Shown in pieces: positions 12,809-15,370 of a stretch of DNA of 15,370 bases. The translations under genes were made by a program, and so were the position numbers. Below the pieces are notes generated by a model that saw nothing but the letters and a program-made list of their open reading frames with translations, had not been told where the DNA came from and made no database searches. Origin of the DNA: DATJMJ01 sp035503975. Its GTDB lineage: Bacteria > Actinomycetota > Acidimicrobiia > Acidimicrobiales > Palsa-688. Location of the stretch: assembly GCA_035503975.1 (NCBI GenBank), contig DATJST010000331.1, positions 1-15,370 of the forward strand, read 5' to 3'. Within the stretch, counting starts at the first letter, position 1. Each line of letters opens with the position of its first letter.

Positions 12809-14347
12809 TCAGAAGCTGAGGGCGGACAGGTCGGGCAGCCAGCGCTGCGAACGGGCCACCGCCTCGCGCCATCGCTCGCGGTTGGCCGGCCCGGCCGGTT
12901 CGATGACGGCACGCAACCTTGGTATGGCGGCAACCTCGTCGTCTGTGGACCAGACCCCAGCTCCCAAGCCGGCCAGGAGCCCGGCGCCGAGAGTGGTGGC
13001 CTCCAACTCGGCCGAGATTTCGACGGGTCGTTGACAAGCGTCGGCCAGCTCCTGGGCGAACACGTCGTTGGCCGTCATGCCCCCGTCGGCTCGCAGTCGG
13101 GCCACCGTGAACCCAGAGTCCGCTTCCGCCGCCTCCAAGAGATCAGCCCCCCGCTGGGCCACGCCTCGGAGCACGGCGCGCACGAGCTCGGGACGTCCTG
13201 TCCCCGCGCTCATTCCGATCAGCAGGGAGCGGGCTCCAAAGTCCCAGTGCGGAGTACCGAGGCCAAGTAGAGCCGGCACGAAACTGACCTCGTCGTTGCC
13301 AGCGGCGCGAGCGGCAACCTCTGCAGACTCGGCTGGGTTAGCCAGCACACCGAGGTCGTCGACCAGCCAGGAGACCGCGGTCCCGGCCGACAGCATCAGC
13401 GCTTCCACACCCCAGGTGACGGAACCCGACTTCTGCCACGTGACCATCGGCAGGCAGCCGTGGACGCAGCTCTTACCGTTCTCACCCACAGGCGGCGTTC
13501 GGGGGCCAACGACCATGTCCAAGAAGGCGCCGGTGCCGAAAGTGGCCTTGGCTTGGCCCGGCTGCACGCACCCTTGGCCCAGCAGCGACGCCTGCTGGTC
13601 TCCGGCGATGCCACATATGGGTGGGTGCCCTGGCAGAGCCGAGGCCTCCGCAATTCGGCCGGAGGAAGGGACAATGCTGGGCAGGGCGCTCTCGGGCACC
13701 GAGAACCGCTGGAGCCGGCTTGGGTCCCAGGCGAAGCCGGCCTTGCCAGCGAGGATGGCCTCCGTGGGCAGCAGGCCGCTAATGCAGGCATTGCCGTAAT
13801 CGGTAACGTGCGCCTCGCCGTTCGTCAGGTTCCAGACGACCCAGGAATCGAGAGTACCGAAGCGAACGGGCGCGGACCGCGCCCCCGGCGAGTTGTCGAG
13901 GAGCCAAGCCAGTTTTGTGGCTGACTCGTTGGGCGCCAGGCGCAGGCCTTCAGCTTGCAGCTCCAGGCAAGTAAAGACTGTGCGCAGGTCTTGCCACGAC
14001 AAGGCGGGCCCGATCGGCTCGCCCGTGGTCGCGTCCCATACGACCGTCGTGCCACGTTGGTTGGTCACGCCCACACCCGCGACCGCCCCAGCTTCGTGCA
14101 AGCTGGCCTGAGCTACCTCCAATGCGCCACTGGCGATGGCGGCGGCATCCTGCTCGACGAGGCCCGCAAATGGGCGCTCGGTGGCCAGCGGTAGCTGGTA
14201 GCGAGCCTCGACTGTGCCGTCGGGTCGGACCACGGCAGCGCGCACCGTGCTACTGCCCACGTCGATTACCAGGATGCTGATGGCTCGCTGCCTTTCGTGC
14301 TCGGCCCGGAGCGGGGCTCGTACGACCGCTTCGGCTTTGTCCCACAA
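12809..14347 (-). CDS. FGGY-family carbohydrate kinase (annotated as glycerol kinase-like)
   Basis: The 512-residue protein has the two-lobed FGGY kinase pattern. The N-terminal phosphate motif is ILVIDVGSSTVRAAVV (Asp29-Val-Gly), followed by VTNQRGTTVVWD, ALSWQDLRT (Trp118) and GTLDSWVVWNLT. The catalytic base Asp250 lies in GDQQASLLGQ. FGTGAF (Phe275), GLGTPHWD, RADGGMTAND and TTLGAGLLAGL complete the family signature. It would phosphorylate a polyol or sugar with ATP in the cytoplasm. Overall it is nearest to glycerol kinase, but the Glu of NQRE is Gly99 and the substrate-side Tyr is Asn140, so the substrate may differ. Start choice is weak. TTG 14347 is the only canonical codon before the first motif, and it adds about 22 residues. 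Ribosome-site-like AAAGG precedes an ATC at 14281 where family members would begin. No glycerol transporter or dehydrogenase is nearby. Confidence 0.85.
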   Translation of the reverse strand: MWDKAEAVVRAPLRAEHERQRAISILVIDVGSSTVRAAVVRPDGTVEARYQLPLATERPFAGLVEQDAAAIASGALEVAQASLHEAGAVAGVGVTNQRGTTVVWDATTGEPIGPALSWQDLRTVFTCLELQAEGLRLAPNESATKLAWLLDNSPGARSAPVRFGTLDSWVVWNLTNGEAHVTDYGNACISGLLPTEAILAGKAGFAWDPSRLQRFSVPESALPSIVPSSGRIAEASALPGHPPICGIAGDQQASLLGQGCVQPGQAKATFGTGAFLDMVVGPRTPPVGENGKSCVHGCLPMVTWQKSGSVTWGVEALMLSAGTAVSWLVDDLGVLANPAESAEVAARAAGNDEVSFVPALLGLGTPHWDFGARSLLIGMSAGTGRPELVRAVLRGVAQRGADLLEAAEADSGFTVARLRADGGMTANDVFAQELADACQRPVEISAELEATTLGAGLLAGLGAGVWSTDDEVAAIPRLRAVIEPAGPANRERWREAVARSQRWLPDLSALSF

Positions 14348-14385
14348 ACCGGGTAGAACGTGCCCCGGTACGAACCTGTCGGCTG

Positions 14386-14414
14386 ACCTTAGCGATCGCA
14401 GCGGCGGCCCTCAA
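14386..14414 (-). promoter_or_regulatory. Candidate promoter of the FGGY kinase
   Basis: Read on the minus strand, TTGAGG (14414-14409) and TAAGGT (14391-14386) are separated by exactly 17 bases. Transcription would begin near 14379, about 32 bases before the TTG at 14347. The divergent small membrane gene starts about 110 bases to the right, so regulation could be shared. Confidence 0.45.
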
Positions 14415-14484
14415 GCGCCCAAAGGTTGGCCAATTGCCCGAGCGTCGTTGCGCTACGTTCGCGGCGGGCCCATAGATGACACCT

Positions 14485-14491
14485 AGGAGGT
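14485..14491 (+). promoter_or_regulatory. Strong Shine-Dalgarno that points to an ACG start
   Basis: AGGAGGT is a full-strength ribosome site. Six bases downstream, at 14498, lies ACG in the frame of the following gene. The nearest canonical in-frame start is GTG 14519, 27 bases away, which is too far. The GTG overlapping the site (14490-14492) is in another frame. Confidence 0.55.
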
Positions 14492-14497
14492 GCTCGG

Positions 14498-14749
14498 ACG
14501 AACAAAACGGCCCACTGGGTGCTATTCAGCCTTTTGGTGCTCGGGACGCTGGTGTCTGCTCTGCTGTTCGCGGTCTCGCTCGCGGGCGCCTTCGGCCCGC
14601 TGCATAACGGTACGACCCGGGCGGATATGTTGATCGGCGCAATGGTGTTCGCTCTCGTCGGCGTGGTGGCCGCCTGGTTGGCCCGGGTGGTCGAGCACAA
14701 TGCGCTCGTACTGGAGACGGGTTCCGCCGGTCTGCCCACCGTGGCCTGA
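14498..14749 (+). CDS. Small two-helix membrane protein, possible ACG start
   Basis: I do not recognise the family. Read from ACG 14498 the product is 83 residues and begins MNKTAHWVLFSLLVLG. It has one hydrophobic segment at about 6-30, a short loop GPLHNGTTRAD, a second segment at about 42-62, and a polar C-terminus. Read from GTG 14519 it would be 76 residues and start directly inside the hydrophobic segment without a polar lead. The ribosome site at 14485-14491 favours the longer form, so the start coordinate given is that one, with the caveat that ACG is rare. The next small membrane gene follows after 62 bases on the same strand and may be cotranscribed. Confidence 0.6.
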   Translation, partial: TNKTAHWVLFSLLVLGTLVSALLFAVSLAGAFGPLHNGTTRADMLIGAMVFALVGVVAAWLARVVEHNALVLETGSAGLPTVA

Positions 14750-14811
14750 GCATCAACGCGCCGGTTGGGCAACGCGGGCACACCATTCACTCCCACCGCG
14801 CGGAGATCGTC

Positions 14812-15123
14812 GTGCTCCTTGTTGTCGGCACGGTGCTCGTTCTGTTCGGCGTAATTGGCTACCAGGCTTGGCAGAGATCACCCTTTGTGCGGGACCACGG
14901 GTTTTCTGAAGGAGGCACCGTAAACCAGGTGATGTCGGTGTGGAACGCCGAACTGCCCGGCCAACCCTACAGCACCTCAAGTGACGTGCTCGGCCCCGGA
15001 CTGGTCGGCGTGGTGTTCGGGGGACTGTTCGGTCTCGGCTGGTGGCGCCACCGCCGGGTGGTCGGGTCACTTGCCGGCATGTCTGGCCACCTCAACTACG
15101 GGCCGGCCTGGCGTCTGCCCTGA
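14812..15123 (+). CDS. Small membrane protein of unknown function
   Basis: The 103-residue product has a first hydrophobic segment at once (about 2-19), then a polar loop with RDHGFSEGGTVNQVMSVWN, a second hydrophobic segment (about 62-77) and a basic RHRR stop-transfer stretch. The loop of about 40 residues between helices would face outside if the basic end is cytoplasmic. GTG 14812 is chosen because GGAG (14802-14805) lies 6 bases upstream. No known domain is recognised. With the preceding gene it forms a pair of small two-helix membrane proteins divergent from the kinase. Confidence 0.65.
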   Translation: MLLVVGTVLVLFGVIGYQAWQRSPFVRDHGFSEGGTVNQVMSVWNAELPGQPYSTSSDVLGPGLVGVVFGGLFGLGWWRHRRVVGSLAGMSGHLNYGPAWRLP

Positions 15124-15214
15124 GCCGGCGACTTGATCAGCGACTCGCGGCAACCCTCCCGATCACGTCCTTCGAGAGCTGCGGGCGAAGCCCAGTGCGG
15201 GGCCTGCCCGCTAG

Positions 15215-15220
15215 TACCGT
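15215..15220 (+). promoter_or_regulatory. -10 box for a leaderless mRNA at 15227
   Basis: TACCGT ends 6 bases before GTG 15227, repeating the geometry seen at 4370 and 5479. GGGG at 15222-15225 is 1 base from the GTG and too close to be a ribosome site. No -35 match is seen. Confidence 0.4.
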
Positions 15221-15226
15221 TGGGGC

Positions 15227-15370
15227 GTGCCTGAGCATTCTTCTGCCGCCGCCGAGCCGTCCTCCCTTGCCGGTGCTGGCGCCGACCCCAGTGCCGGTGC
15301 CGACGCCGGTGCCGGTGCCGGTGCCGACGCCAGTGCCGGTCCCCATGCGAGTGCCCGAGTTCCCGGCGTG
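15227..15370 (+). CDS. 5' end of a gene with Ala/Gly-rich N-terminus (runs off the window)
   Basis: From GTG 15227 the frame stays open for 48 codons to the end of the window. It begins MPEHSSAAAEPSSLAGAGAD and continues with imperfect Gly-Ala-Asp/Ser repeats built from GCCGGTGCC units (about 15271-15333), ending ARVPGV at the edge. This part is probably a disordered leader; the functional domain lies outside. The start is supported only by the TACCGT box. The complementary frame here gives Gly-Thr-Val repeats and is taken as its shadow. Confidence 0.5.
   Translation, partial: MPEHSSAAAEPSSLAGAGADPSAGADAGAGAGADASAGPHASARVPGV

Noticed and set aside
15137..15346. Minus-strand Gly-Thr-Val repeat frame at the window end
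   Set aside because: It is the complement of the Gly-Ala-rich N-terminus starting at GTG 15227, which has a -10 box at the standard spacing.

Overview
The window is GC-rich, densely coded actinobacterial DNA. Four features point to the Actinobacteria: an Lsr2-type nucleoid protein, a three-gene proton-translocating transhydrogenase operon, a DUF3817 membrane protein and a caa3-type CtaG. A secreted protein with repeats of the GYWLV...GGVFSFGDA kind suggests the Acidimicrobiia or a close relative. That placement is inference from family content; no rRNA or tRNA is present to confirm it.

Layout. Positions 1-469 hold no convincing gene but carry a long inverted repeat (20-104) and a plausible promoter for lsr2 (470-859, +). 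After a 404-base gap come pntA (1264-2394), pntA2 (2391-2720) and pntB (2717-4117), joined by 4-base ATGA/GTGA overlaps. A 252-base gap follows with a strong stem-loop and a second perfect palindrome. Next on + are two overlapping membrane-protein genes (4370-5445), an S9 prolyl-oligopeptidase-type peptidase (5479-7479) and CtaG (7558-8442). CtaG converges on a minus-strand lipoprotein-like gene (8450-9610); both stop codons lie inside one 17-base palindrome. Upstream of the lipoprotein gene, on the same strand and overlapping it, is a 904-residue secreted protein (9585-12299) with a Thr-rich stalk, propeller-like repeats and a C-terminal GH25/Rv2525c-like domain. A lower-GC gap (12300-12808) holds at most a gene remnant. 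An FGGY-family kinase (12809-14347, -) is divergent from two small membrane-protein genes (about 14498-14749 and 14812-15123, +). The 5' end of another + gene starts at 15227 and runs off the window.

How the genes fit together. PntA/A2/B exchange hydride between NADH and NADP+ driven by the proton gradient, and CtaG assembles a heme-copper oxidase, so the left half has a respiratory and redox theme. The 4370 gene carries a WWQxxR motif after its first membrane segment, which may fit that theme. The middle minus-strand pair is envelope or secretome material. Four plus-strand starts (4370, 5479, 7558, 15227) have a TANNNT -10 box ending 6-8 bases before the start codon, which is the geometry of leaderless mRNAs in actinobacteria.

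Points most worth a second look: a compensated pair of frameshifts inside one propeller repeat of the 904-residue protein; an FGGY kinase lacking two glycerol-binding residues; a small gene whose only well-placed start behind a perfect Shine-Dalgarno is ACG; the large hairpin after pntB; and the stop-codon palindrome. I saw no CRISPR array, tRNA, rRNA, transposase or recognised defence system.
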